From: an uncultured Rhodospirillaceae bacterium
GTDB lineage: Bacteria > Pseudomonadota > Alphaproteobacteria > Rhodospirillales > Casp-alpha2
Reading direction: 5' to 3'
Assembly (NCBI GenBank): GCA_913048145.1
Contig: CAJWVP010000039.1
Span: 1-13,252, forward strand
DNA: 13,252 nt
A model generated the notes under the pieces. The model was given only the letters and a program-made list of their open reading frames with translations. It did not search any database and was not told the DNA's origin. Both the position numbers and the translations under genes were made by a program. This document shows, in pieces, positions 1-7,006 of this stretch. Within the stretch, counting starts at the first letter, position 1. Each line of letters opens with the position of its first letter.

Positions 1-256
1 CTCGGCACCCCGTAACGCCAGGATCGGAGAGCTTGAAATCGAAAAATAATCCATCTGGTATGGGTTGGTAATGGATCGCCTTAGATTGACTTTCCAGCCC
101 CCTAAACAAGGAATACCCGCGTTGACCAGACCTTTTCCGGTCAAATAACCAACCCAAAAGCCAACGTTTGAAAAACCAACAGAAAATATTCTGGCTATCA
201 ATTTGGGGGGCGTTCTGTGCCAGTTCAACAATTTCAGCAATGGGGACGGCTCGCAT
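1..256 (-). CDS. Hypothetical protein, N-terminal part (runs off left edge)
   Basis: An open frame starts at ATG 256 and stays open for 85 codons to the left edge of the window. A GTG six codons further up (274) is an alternative start, and a TAG closes the frame above that. I see no clear Shine-Dalgarno before either start. The protein begins MRAVPIAEIVELAQ and has an aromatic and basic stretch (CWFFKRWLLGWLFDRKR, about residues 27-43), so it could be a membrane-associated or nucleic-acid-binding protein. I do not recognise the family. It diverges from cueR, with about 150 bases between them. Because the frame is cut by the window edge and has no recognisable domain, it may be real, a remnant of a gene, or chance. 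Bases 257-359 hold nothing else that I can identify. Confidence 0.3.
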   Translation of the reverse strand, partial: MRAVPIAEIVELAQNAPQIDSQNIFCWFFKRWLLGWLFDRKRSGQRGYSLFRGLESQSKAIHYQPIPDGLFFDFKLSDPGVTGCR

Positions 257-359
257 GTAGGGCGTTAGAAGCACCGGTGAACGACAACAACTCCGCTACC
301 TCCCGGGTGCGGCAATGTCAAAATTTCCTGTTATTGTGCGCTCATGTGAAGGCGGGCTA

Positions 360-391
360 TTGACCTTCCTGTTGCTGGAAACTTCATATAT
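360..391 (+). promoter_or_regulatory. CueR-type promoter/operator
   Basis: TTGACC (360-365) is a good -35 element and CATATA (385-390) a plausible -10. The spacer between them is 19 bases, the over-long spacing typical of MerR-family promoters that are activated by DNA distortion. Inside it lies the dyad ACCTTCC-N7-GGAAACT (363-383), close to the known CueR operator ACCTTCC-N7-GGAAGGT; only the right half deviates. The promoter sits 24 bases before the cueR start, so it probably drives cueR itself and the copper genes behind it. The spacing and the dyad are seen directly; copper control is inferred from the family. Confidence 0.75.
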
Positions 392-413
392 GTGATCAGG
401 AGGTACGTTGCTT

Positions 414-815
414 ATGAACATTGGTGAGGTGTCGCGGGCTATTGGGCTGCCAGCGAAAACAATCAGATATTATGAAGACATTGGTCTTGTGCAACCGGCA
501 CGAGGCGCCAACGGGTATCGCGATTTTAACGAGCAGGATGCACACAAGCTCGCTTTTCTCGGGCGGTCTCGCTCACTCGGCTTCTCGATTGACGATTGTA
601 GAACGCTCCTGTCTCTCTACGAGGACCGCGGCCGTGCTAGCGCCGACGTAAAAGCCATCGCTGCCGAACATCTGCAGCGCATAACGTTAAAGATCGACGA
701 GCTTAAGGAGCTAAAGATCACGCTTGAGGAACTTGTTACGCGCTGTCACGGTGACGACCGTCCAGATTGCCCAATTCTTAATGATCTCTCTGGGCACGAG
801 GCTCGGCCATCGTGA
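414..815 (+). CDS. cueR: CueR-type copper-responsive MerR-family regulator
   Basis: This cytoplasmic transcription activator senses Cu(I)/Ag(I) and untwists promoters with long spacers. The 133-residue protein opens with the MerR winged helix (MNIGEVSRAIGLPAKTIRYY, residues 1-20), followed by the wing (residues about 35-41) and a dimerisation helix (about 75-108). The metal loop is C111-x7-C119 (CHGDDRPDC), the CueR spacing, and S76 in SADVK is the residue typical of sensors of +1 metals. Together these separate CueR from zinc or mercury sensors. I chose ATG 414 because it gives the canonical MNIGE start; AGGAGG (398-403) lies 10 bases before it. A TTG at 408 is only 4 bases from AGGAGG and would add two residues. 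The stop overlaps the GTG of the decayed cytochrome gene behind it (GTGA, 812-815). It is the first gene of the copper cluster and is probably autoregulated. Confidence 0.95.
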   Translation: MNIGEVSRAIGLPAKTIRYYEDIGLVQPARGANGYRDFNEQDAHKLAFLGRSRSLGFSIDDCRTLLSLYEDRGRASADVKAIAAEHLQRITLKIDELKELKITLEELVTRCHGDDRPDCPILNDLSGHEARPS

Positions 816-1137
816 AGCGGGCGTGGCGCTCATCCATAAGCATTGGTGCTACCGTCACCGTTGCTGCTGGGTGGCTTGCCTTCTTTGGGGGCGAAGACTG
901 CACCGCATGCCATCGGGCAAAACGCCTCCGGCTCCGGTTAGGGCCCTCCAAAGGTACACAGGATTTATGAACCAGGCCACCATGGCGCCTTAGCCTCCCT
1001 GTTAGCTGTCCAGAAAGGGTAAGTTCTCATCACTAGAAGTACGGAAACATTCCAGCCATTAACGGTATCTCGACGACGAATTTGTTCAGAGCACCGCCTA
1101 TGTCCGCGATTTGCAACGTGCGAAGCGTATCAATTAA
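812..1137 (+). pseudogene. Decayed small c-type cytochrome gene
   Basis: Read across frames, this stretch spells a small membrane-anchored cytochrome c. From GTG 812 comes a signal anchor (about residues 8-26) and the haem site CTACH (899-913). The match then moves to a second frame (915-1019: GQNASGSG, stop TAG 939-941, GPPKVHRIYEPGHHGALASL). It returns to the first frame (1019-1066: VSSHH, stop TAG 1034-1036, KYGNIPAING) and ends in the third frame (about 1066-1137: YLDDEFVQSTAYVRDLQRA, stop TAA). Small cytochromes next to copper oxidases carry a GPP.VH.IYEP.HH block, then HHW.FG.MP and a YVR.LQ end, as I recall the family. The TAG at 1034 would replace the Trp, and Ile replaces the expected axial Met in GNIPA. 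Three frame changes and two stops make it non-functional. The first open piece alone encodes 52 residues (812-970), with a haem site but no further cytochrome fold. Confidence 0.75.
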
Positions 1138-1148
1138 AGGCCCAAGCC

Positions 1149-1340
1149 ATGAAACCTTATACGAATATTAAAATATTAGCACCGCTGTTGTGCGGCGCGG
1201 CAACTTTGCCAGGCATACTCGTCAAAACGGTCGCGCTTCCTTGGTTTTTGTCACAACCGATTAAGGTTCAAACCGAACATGCCTCATTCATTCCTCCCCT
1301 TCTATGGCGGGCACACCAAGTTTTTGGAGATGGTTCATGA
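1149..1340 (+). CDS. Small hypothetical protein, coupled to the multicopper oxidase
   Basis: This is a 63-residue frame from ATG 1149. Its stop overlaps the ATG of the multicopper oxidase (ATGA, 1337-1340), which favours translational coupling. The first 30 or so residues are hydrophobic with a basic start (MKPYTNIKILAPLLCGAATL) and look like a signal peptide or anchor; the rest has no motif I recognise. The Shine-Dalgarno is weak (AAAGG, 1136-1140). The neighbouring frames also show protein-like stretches (HTRQNGRASLVFVTTD in one, PHSFLPFYGGHTKFLEMVHEP at about 1279-1341 in another). It may therefore be a frameshifted remnant of a periplasmic copper protein, like the broken cytochrome before it. 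Function unknown. Confidence 0.35.
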   Translation: MKPYTNIKILAPLLCGAATLPGILVKTVALPWFLSQPIKVQTEHASFIPPLLWRAHQVFGDGS

Positions 1341-2725
1341 GCCGACTGACACGCCGGCAATTTAACCACTTGGCTGTAGGCGCCACTGCGGCAGCAACAC
1401 TGCCAACAGTCACTCGTTCCGAAACCACGCCGGTCCTCCATGCGCGCGAGGGCATTGCGCGGCTTGCACCAGCTAAGTACCCAGAAACTCAGATATGGGG
1501 TTATAATGGCGTCGTTCCTGGCCCAGTCCTACGTGCACGCCAAGGGGAGAGAATAAAGCGGGTCTTCCGGAACGATCTCCCACAAGCGTCCTCCGTTCAC
1601 TGGCACGGTATACGGATCGAGAATGCGATGGATGGCGTCGTGGGCATGACGCAATCGGCCGTCGAACCGGGAGCCGAATTTCTCTATGATTTCGCGCTGC
1701 GGGACGCAGGGACGTATTGGTATCATCCGCATAACCGCACTTACGAACAGATGGCTCGAGGACTTTACGGCGCTTTGATCGTCGATGAAAAGTCAGGGGG
1801 GCCCATGGTCGATCGGGACGAGGTGCTTTTACTCGACGATTGGCGCCTGAATGATAAAGCTCAGATCGCCGATGGCTTCGGCAATATGCATGACTGGTCT
1901 CATGCAGGTCGGATTGGCAATTGGATTACGGTAAATGGTGCCGGCCGTTGGTCACGCGATGTGCCACGTCTCACTCGGATGCGGCTTCGTCTCGTTAACA
2001 CGGCTAATGCAAGGATTTTCACGCTGGAGGCCCGCGGGCTCGAAGGCTGGGTTGTAGCACTTGATGGGATGCCTATCGAGGCGCCACAATCTCTGAGCAA
2101 ACTCACTCTGGCTCCCGCTCAACGGGCCGATCTAATTTTGGATGTCACCGCAGAAGAGGGTGAGGAAGCTCTAATTGTCAGTCGTGAGCGCGCCGACGGT
2201 TACGCAATTGCCTCCTTCGCTGTCTTAAAGGCCGCCCGACAGACCCGCTTGGCCAAACCAGATGCCCTTCCGCTGAACCCCATTCCGGCCCTCGGTTCTC
2301 TGGAGAACGCAACCCGAGCCAAATTACGGATGGAAGGCGGTGCCATGGGCGGCATGCGCAAGGCAATGATGGGCGGCCAAGTGACCGGAATAAGGGGCCT
2401 AGCTGCGGCAGGCAAGATCTGGGCCCTCAATGGCACAGTCGACAAAAGTGACACTCCACTTGTCGAGGCAAGCCTCGGAGAAACTCTGCGGATCGCTATG
2501 ATAAACGACACGGCATGGCCCCATGGGATGCATCTTCACGGGCATCATTTTCGACGGATTGGTCGCGACGGCGCTTTAGGGCCACTGCGCGACACTATTT
2601 TGATGAACCGCGGCGAGACGGTTGAGATAGCATTCGTCGCGGACAATCCCGGCGACTGGCTGCTGCATTGCCACATGCTGGAGCATTCCGCCGGCGGGAT
2701 GATGACGTGGCTACGCGTCACGTGA
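1337..2725 (+). CDS. Periplasmic multicopper oxidase (CueO/CopA-like)
   Basis: This 462-residue oxidase most likely oxidises Cu(I) to the less toxic Cu(II) in the periplasm, passing electrons to oxygen. A Tat signal (TRRQFNHLAVGA, about residues 5-16) indicates export after folding. Three cupredoxin domains follow (roughly 40-155, 160-305 and 345-462). All copper ligands are present: HWH 88-90, HPH 130-132, HGMHLH 396-401 and HCH 444-446. The type 1 set is H396, C445, H450 and M455. A short Met-rich stretch (GGAMGGMRKAMMGG, 334-347) resembles the methionine segments that guide Cu(I) in CueO. I chose ATG 1337 because it places the twin arginine near the N-terminus and overlaps the stop of the preceding small ORF; an upstream GTG-type extension to 1304 would bury the Tat signal. 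The DUF411 gene follows after 37 bases. Substrate specificity is inferred; laccase-like activity on other substrates is possible. Confidence 0.95.
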   Translation: MSRLTRRQFNHLAVGATAAATLPTVTRSETTPVLHAREGIARLAPAKYPETQIWGYNGVVPGPVLRARQGERIKRVFRNDLPQASSVHWHGIRIENAMDGVVGMTQSAVEPGAEFLYDFALRDAGTYWYHPHNRTYEQMARGLYGALIVDEKSGGPMVDRDEVLLLDDWRLNDKAQIADGFGNMHDWSHAGRIGNWITVNGAGRWSRDVPRLTRMRLRLVNTANARIFTLEARGLEGWVVALDGMPIEAPQSLSKLTLAPAQRADLILDVTAEEGEEALIVSRERADGYAIASFAVLKAARQTRLAKPDALPLNPIPALGSLENATRAKLRMEGGAMGGMRKAMMGGQVTGIRGLAAAGKIWALNGTVDKSDTPLVEASLGETLRIAMINDTAWPHGMHLHGHHFRRIGRDGALGPLRDTILMNRGETVEIAFVADNPGDWLLHCHMLEHSAGGMMTWLRVT

Positions 2726-2762
2726 GGAACTACCACAAGATAAATTGAATAAGGTGGTAACC

Positions 2763-3242
2763 ATGAATCGCAGAAATTTTCTTTTTGCAACCCTCGCCTC
2801 TGGTGTCAGTGCAGTAATGCTCCCCCAGGCAGTCTTGGCGAACCCCAGTAAAATGGAAGTCTTTAAATCGCCCAATTGCGGCTGCTGTTCTGCCTGGGTT
2901 GAACACATGATCAGCGCGGGCTTCGACGTGGTGATGCACGACGTTGATCAGAAGACACTTCGGACGATTAAAGCCCGCGTAGGAGTCACCCAGGAACTCA
3001 GTTCGTGTCATACAGCCTTTATCTCTGGCTATTTCATCGAAGGGCATGTGCGAGCCGCAGAGGTCCGCCAGCTGCTCTCAGAACGGCCCAATGCGCTTGG
3101 CCTAAGTGTGCCCGGCATGCCTATCGGCTCGCCTGGCATGGAAATGGGCGACCAGCGTGATACTTACGACACGTTTCTCGTCCTGAAGAATGGCTCTACT
3201 GAGGTGTTTTATAGACAATCAGCCATAAAAACTACTTTTTGA
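2763..3242 (+). CDS. DUF411 (CopG-like) periplasmic copper-binding protein
   Basis: This 159-residue exported protein belongs to the DUF411 family, whose Pseudomonas member CopG binds copper through a cysteine cluster. An RR-containing signal peptide (NRRNFLFATLASG, residues 2-14, with likely cleavage after VLA, residue 26) suggests Tat or Sec export. The metal site is CGCC (39-42), with a further conserved Cys-His (C82-H83, in SSCHTA). A glycine- and methionine-rich segment follows (PGMPIGSPGMEMG, 117-129; M119, M126, M128). I took ATG 2763 because AGGTGG (2751-2756) sits 6 bases before it; the TTG at 2745 has no such site. It lies 37 bases behind the multicopper oxidase, a common pairing. 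It may hand copper to or from the oxidase or buffer it; that is inference. Confidence 0.93.
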   Translation: MNRRNFLFATLASGVSAVMLPQAVLANPSKMEVFKSPNCGCCSAWVEHMISAGFDVVMHDVDQKTLRTIKARVGVTQELSSCHTAFISGYFIEGHVRAAEVRQLLSERPNALGLSVPGMPIGSPGMEMGDQRDTYDTFLVLKNGSTEVFYRQSAIKTTF

Positions 3243-3345
3243 TCAAAAGGCCAATACGATTGCAAACGTTCGCGAACACCGAGGTACAGGTCGGATGAAG
3301 TACCAGTCAAATCATTACTAACCAAATTGTGCAAAGGACTTGACG

Positions 3346-3822
3346 ATGTTTCAGATGCGAAAGCCTCTTCCACTTCTGATTTTCGCGTTCACGCTTGCCG
3401 GCGGGAGTATTATTTCAATCGAGTGGGCCGTTGCTCACATGGGCGCGTCTGGCGTCGTCAAAGAGAGGATGATGCTGATGAAGGACATTAGCAAAAGTAT
3501 GAAAGAAATCGCCGCCATGATGAAAGGTGAAGTGGATTATGACAGCGAGAAAATGTCCAGCCTTGCTAGCATCATTGCTTCGAAAGGCGGGGAACAAATC
3601 ACCAAATTGTTTCCCAACGGAAGCCTTGATGAGACAACCGAGGCGCTTCCCTCCATATGGCAAGACTGGGCCAAGTTCAAAGCCGTGTCGGGACAATTGG
3701 AGATAACAGCCAATGAACTAAAGGCGGTGAGTGGCGATCAATTCGATGCCATGGGCCCCTTCCAAAAATTGGCGCAAACCTGCGGCGCCTGCCATCGGAC
3801 ATTCCGCCAGAAAATAAATTGA
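3346..3822 (+). CDS. Cytochrome c' family protein
   Basis: This is a 158-residue exported monohaem cytochrome. A hydrophobic signal (about residues 7-30, ending AVA) is followed by a helical body with a methionine-rich first helix (ERMMLMKDISKSMKEIAAMMK, residues 40-60). The haem site CGACH (146-150) is near the C-terminus, the layout of cytochrome c' four-helix proteins. Members bind gases such as NO or act as electron carriers; here the neighbours suggest a copper-related role, which is unproven. The start at ATG 3346 has AAAGGA (3333-3338) 7 bases before it; a TTG at 3340 would add two residues. The 103-base gap before it holds a perfect 10-base palindrome (GTTCGCGAAC, 3268-3277) of unknown meaning. 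The stop overlaps the start of the diheme cytochrome by one base (TGATG), so the two are probably translated together. Confidence 0.9.
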   Translation: MFQMRKPLPLLIFAFTLAGGSIISIEWAVAHMGASGVVKERMMLMKDISKSMKEIAAMMKGEVDYDSEKMSSLASIIASKGGEQITKLFPNGSLDETTEALPSIWQDWAKFKAVSGQLEITANELKAVSGDQFDAMGPFQKLAQTCGACHRTFRQKIN

Positions 3823-4736
3823 TGGCGCTCTTACAAAGGTTTCTGGCTTCAGGCATTGTCTTAACCATTGTTGCTGGAGCTACGGTTTACTCAACTCTTC
3901 CCTATGCCTGGACACCTGGGCCGAAGCGTGACTTGAGTCAAGTCATAGGAGACCCCGAACGAGGAAAATACGAGGCACGACTTGGTGGGTGTTTTTCGTG
4001 TCATACGGATGTAAAAAACAAAGGGGTACCACTAGCGGGTGGACGGGTTATGACAACGCCCTTTGGTGATTTTCGTACACCAAACATTACCCCCGATCGA
4101 GAAACCGGAATTGGCGGCTGGTCTCTCGCCAATTTCACGCAGGCGATGACCAAAGGGCTTCGCCCGGACGGTAGTCATTATTATCCCGCCTTTCCCTATA
4201 CTTCCTATAACAGAATGAGCAACCAGGCTATCGCTGATCTTAAAGCATATTTGGATACGGTTCCTCCCACACACAACAAGATCCCAAGCCACAATCTCCA
4301 GTTTCCTCTCAACATCCGGCGAGGGTTGTCAGTATGGAAATCACTCTACTTTGATCCAAAGCCTTGGACGAATAATGAAGAGAAATCGGCGAAATGGAAC
4401 CGCGGCGCCTACATTGTCAATGGCCCCGGACACTGCGTCGAATGCCATACTCCACGTACACTGATGGGTGGTCTCGATACTAAGCAGCATTTGAAAGGTT
4501 TAGCAAAAGGACCAGCCGGTGAAAAAATCCCTGATATCAGCGCAGATCCAAAGTCTGGCGTTGGCAGTTGGAGTGAAGGTGACCTTATATTCCTATTAAA
4601 ATTGGGCCTCACCCCCGATGGAGATGCCGTCAGTGGCTCGATGGCTGAGGTGGTCAAAGACAGTACATCACATTACTCCATACAAGACTTTAAAGCCGTT
4701 ATCACCTACCTCAAAGGCTCTGACACAACAAAATGA
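3822..4736 (+). CDS. Membrane-anchored diheme cytochrome c
   Basis: This 304-residue protein carries an uncleaved-looking N-terminal anchor (about residues 8-26) and two cytochrome c domains. The haem sites are CFSCH (57-61) and CVECH (205-209). The first domain has the PAFPYTSYNRMS block (122-133) with candidate axial Met 132; the second has SGSM with Met 274. The fold is that of the cytochrome subunits of periplasmic alcohol and sugar dehydrogenases, normally with three haems; here there are two. No dehydrogenase gene is nearby. It could relay electrons between the copper oxidase or cytochrome c' and the respiratory chain (inference). The start at ATG 3822 overlaps the stop of the c' gene. 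Bases 4737-4965 behind it contain no gene or clear terminator that I can support. Confidence 0.9.
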   Translation: MALLQRFLASGIVLTIVAGATVYSTLPYAWTPGPKRDLSQVIGDPERGKYEARLGGCFSCHTDVKNKGVPLAGGRVMTTPFGDFRTPNITPDRETGIGGWSLANFTQAMTKGLRPDGSHYYPAFPYTSYNRMSNQAIADLKAYLDTVPPTHNKIPSHNLQFPLNIRRGLSVWKSLYFDPKPWTNNEEKSAKWNRGAYIVNGPGHCVECHTPRTLMGGLDTKQHLKGLAKGPAGEKIPDISADPKSGVGSWSEGDLIFLLKLGLTPDGDAVSGSMAEVVKDSTSHYSIQDFKAVITYLKGSDTTK

Positions 4737-4965
4737 TTGCACTTTGCGGAACTTACGCTACCCCCCTCTGTTGTGCAGCACAGACGCGCCGGGCTCGGGC
4801 TCGCACTTCTTAGCCCACTCCTAGCGTCTCCCTCCATTTCAACATTTGCCAGGGCCAATCATCAGAATTACGCACATTATCTGTCATTTCAGCGCTATGG
4901 CGCACACCACATTAGAATAGAACAGGGTTATCAGTGTAGGTTTCAGAACTGAACCTTCCCACCAA

Positions 4966-6009
4966 CTAGTAACGGTTCTCGATGGCCATCTTTCCGTGCA
5001 TTTTCTGGTGCGCGTAATTTGCTGCAAAAAATTCAGCAATCAAGTCCGCATATAACGCTGGTTCGTATTTAGCCGGAGCGTCAGTGCTTACGCAACTCTC
5101 CAAAACCTTGATCATACGATAGGGATTGGGGCTATGAAAATACGCCATAGAGTATCGGTCCTCATCTCCTTCGACAATAACACCGTGTGGTGTCGAGAGA
5201 AATTTATCGTTCGACATGCGGCGCATCATATTTCCAATATTCACAAGAAAAGTGCCTTCTATCAGTGGCGGCTTTAACCACTCACCAGATGGCAGCTTAA
5301 TCGCCAAGCCGGGCACTTCCATGCGAGCCAGGATAGTGAGAAAACTGTTGTCCGTATGCGGTCCAGCGCCAAAGTCATTATCCTCCAGCTTCGTCGGCGG
5401 ATAATGAAGAAGTCTCAATACGGCATGGTTCTCATCGGAAAACAACGCATCCAGGCCATCCGGCAGGACACCCAAAGCCACGGCAATCGGCGCCAACATC
5501 CGTTGCCCAAGATCGTTCAGCGCGTGGAAATACGACATGACGCCCTCACGAAAACCAGGAAGGTTCCCAGGCCAGTAATTGCCTCCGCGATAGGCGATCT
5601 GGTTGATCCGATCCGGGTGGTCGGCGGGACGGTCATGAGAAACGAAGAACGATTCATTTTGATTGGGTTTAGTCGCCTTATGAACCGTTGAATGGGCTTG
5701 TGTGGATGTGTTGATTTCCAAAAACCCAACATTGAACTGATCAAGTTTCAGTTTGCGCTTATTTTCGATCGGCTCGGCATGAAACCGGCGATTTTGCGCG
5801 AAGGCATTTTCAATGATCTCATCAGGTACGCCATGATTTTTGATATAAAAAAAACCAACCCGGGTACAGGCGTCCTTTAATTCATCCGCAAGCTGGCCCA
5901 GCGCCCCCGACTCGCTCCTGAAATACGGGCCAAGATCAATAATCGGAATCTGTGCTTCCGTCGCAGCAGGACCATCAAGTGCATTCCGATTGAACAAATG
6001 TTCTTTCAC
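4966..6009 (-). CDS. 2-oxoglutarate/Fe(II) oxygenase, isopenicillin N synthase-like
   Basis: This 347-residue non-haem iron oxygenase has the N-terminal DIOX_N domain (IPIIDLGPYF at 21-30, GFFYIKNHGVP at 52-62) and a C-terminal 2OG-FeII domain. The iron ligands H218 and D220 (HTD) and H275 are present, and R285-x-S287 (RYS) is the usual 2-oxoglutarate carboxylate site. Family members hydroxylate, desaturate or cyclise small molecules, including the 2-oxoglutarate-dependent ethylene-forming enzymes; the substrate cannot be read from this sequence. The start is GTG (6007-6009) with GAGGAG (6016-6021) 6 bases before it. An out-of-frame ATG overlaps it and is followed at once by TGA (ATGTGA), a start-stop pair that might temper initiation. 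It stands alone, divergent from the broken ridA gene and convergent with the copper operon. Confidence 0.9.
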   Translation of the reverse strand: MKEHLFNRNALDGPAATEAQIPIIDLGPYFRSESGALGQLADELKDACTRVGFFYIKNHGVPDEIIENAFAQNRRFHAEPIENKRKLKLDQFNVGFLEINTSTQAHSTVHKATKPNQNESFFVSHDRPADHPDRINQIAYRGGNYWPGNLPGFREGVMSYFHALNDLGQRMLAPIAVALGVLPDGLDALFSDENHAVLRLLHYPPTKLEDNDFGAGPHTDNSFLTILARMEVPGLAIKLPSGEWLKPPLIEGTFLVNIGNMMRRMSNDKFLSTPHGVIVEGDEDRYSMAYFHSPNPYRMIKVLESCVSTDAPAKYEPALYADLIAEFFAANYAHQKMHGKMAIENRY

Positions 6010-6151
6010 ATGAAGCTCCTCATTTTATGCACATGAACATGTTTCCATTAAAGAGGAGAATAGAAAAGTTTATTGGGCTGACTGGGCGGGTCTTGGCGGG
6101 CAAAATAAGTATTAGTCATATTCCTTACCCAACTATGCAAAAGAGGAAACC

Positions 6152-6328
6152 ATGCTCACCGTCCACACCCCATTATCAATAGCCCCGCCTTCTTCTGCCT
6201 ATGCCCATGATGTTTCTGCTCCGGTCGCCTCCCGGTGGATTCATATTTCAGGACAAGTAGGACTTAACGACGACGGCACGCTAGCTGGCGACGCAGAAGC
6301 GCAAACACTTCCAAACAATTCGCAATGA
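6152..6328 (+). pseudogene. Truncated RidA-family gene (5' third)
   Basis: ATG 6152 has GAGG (6143-6146) before it and opens a frame that reads like the N-terminus of a RidA/YjgF (Rid) protein: signature-like SRWIHISGQVGL (residues 27-38), then DDGTLAGDAEAQ. Rid proteins of about 120-130 residues hydrolyse reactive enamines and imines. Homology ends near residue 50 (about base 6300), where the sequence turns into a tyrosine recombinase in another frame; the ridA frame ends at TGA 6326-6328 after 58 residues. The rest of the Rid domain, including the usual active-site arginine region, is missing, so the product cannot be functional. The healthy start and ribosome site suggest a recent deletion or recombination event. 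Confidence 0.7.
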
Positions 6329-7001
6329 TCTCACAGACACGCCTCACGCGTGGAATAATCTCCGCAAATATCTAAGGCTGGTATATGCCGCCATCATCGA
6401 TCTCAATGTGGTAGACGTAAACCCGCTTGACCATGTCGGCAAACTCAAAACGAATAACCCGGACGGTCATCACACATGGACCCTGGATGAAATCCACCAG
6501 TATCAAGAGCAATGGCCCGTTGGCACCCGCCAGCGTTTGGCCCTGGAACTCGCCCTAATGACCAGCCTTCGCATCAGAGATGTTTGCCAAGTTGGCCGGC
6601 AACATATCAAGAGAAATTGGATACATTTCCGCCAGACTAAAGGCAGCAAAATGCACAAGGTTCCGTTGTTGACCAAACTGCAACAGGTGATCGACGCGAC
6701 AGAACCAACCGGCGATCTCACCTTTTTGGTCAACAGTCACGGCGATCCATTCACCGTCAAATCGCTTGGCAACCGTTTCCGAGAATGGTGCGACAAGGCC
6801 GATCTCCCGCACTGTTCGATGCACGGCCTACGCAAGGCTATGATATGCTATTTGGCCGAGCCACCGATGCTTTGCTCGACTCAAGAGATCATGGCAATTA
6901 GCAACCATGCGTCTATTCAAGATGTTGAAACTTACGTTGCCAAGGTCAGAAAAGACTTATTGGCTGAAGGCGTCAGGCAGCGGTTAGAGGATCAAAACTA
7001 G
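6285..7001 (+). pseudogene. Tyrosine recombinase (phage-type integrase), C-terminal remnant
   Basis: The open frame runs from about 6285, just after an in-frame TAG (6282-6284), to TAG 6999-7001. Integrase-like sequence begins at about 6297 (KHFQTIRNDL), with the end of the core-binding domain (TPHAWNNLRKYLRL) and the whole catalytic domain. The first usable start is GTG 6408, giving 197 residues. Numbered from there, all catalytic residues are visible: R55 (SLRIRDV), K78 (QTKGSK), H139 and R142 (HGLRK), H167 (SNHAS) and Y176 (VETYVAK). About 100 residues of arm- and core-binding sequence are lacking, and the 5' side is replaced by ridA sequence. It is probably inactive for integration, although the catalytic half is undamaged. 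It points toward the 3' end of the tRNA-Glu gene, the usual target for this enzyme type. Confidence 0.75.
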
Positions 7002-7006
7002 AACAA

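Noticed and set aside
724..993. 89-codon frame overlapping the end of cueR
   Set aside because: It overlaps cueR and the cytochrome remnant in another frame and shows no domain; the cytochrome reading explains the region better.
3268..3277. Perfect 10-base palindrome GTTCGCGAAC before the c' gene
   Set aside because: Short, single copy and without a promoter around it; could be chance. Noted only as a possible operator.
4737..4952. 71-codon frame with TTG start behind the diheme cytochrome gene
   Set aside because: No ribosome site, rare start, no recognisable motif. The 229-base convergent gap also shows no convincing terminator stem with a T run.
6025..6043. ATG-rich repeats (ACATGA, ACATGT) and 8-base palindrome AACATGTT upstream of the oxygenase
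   Set aside because: Too short for a supported operator call and no clear promoter next to it.
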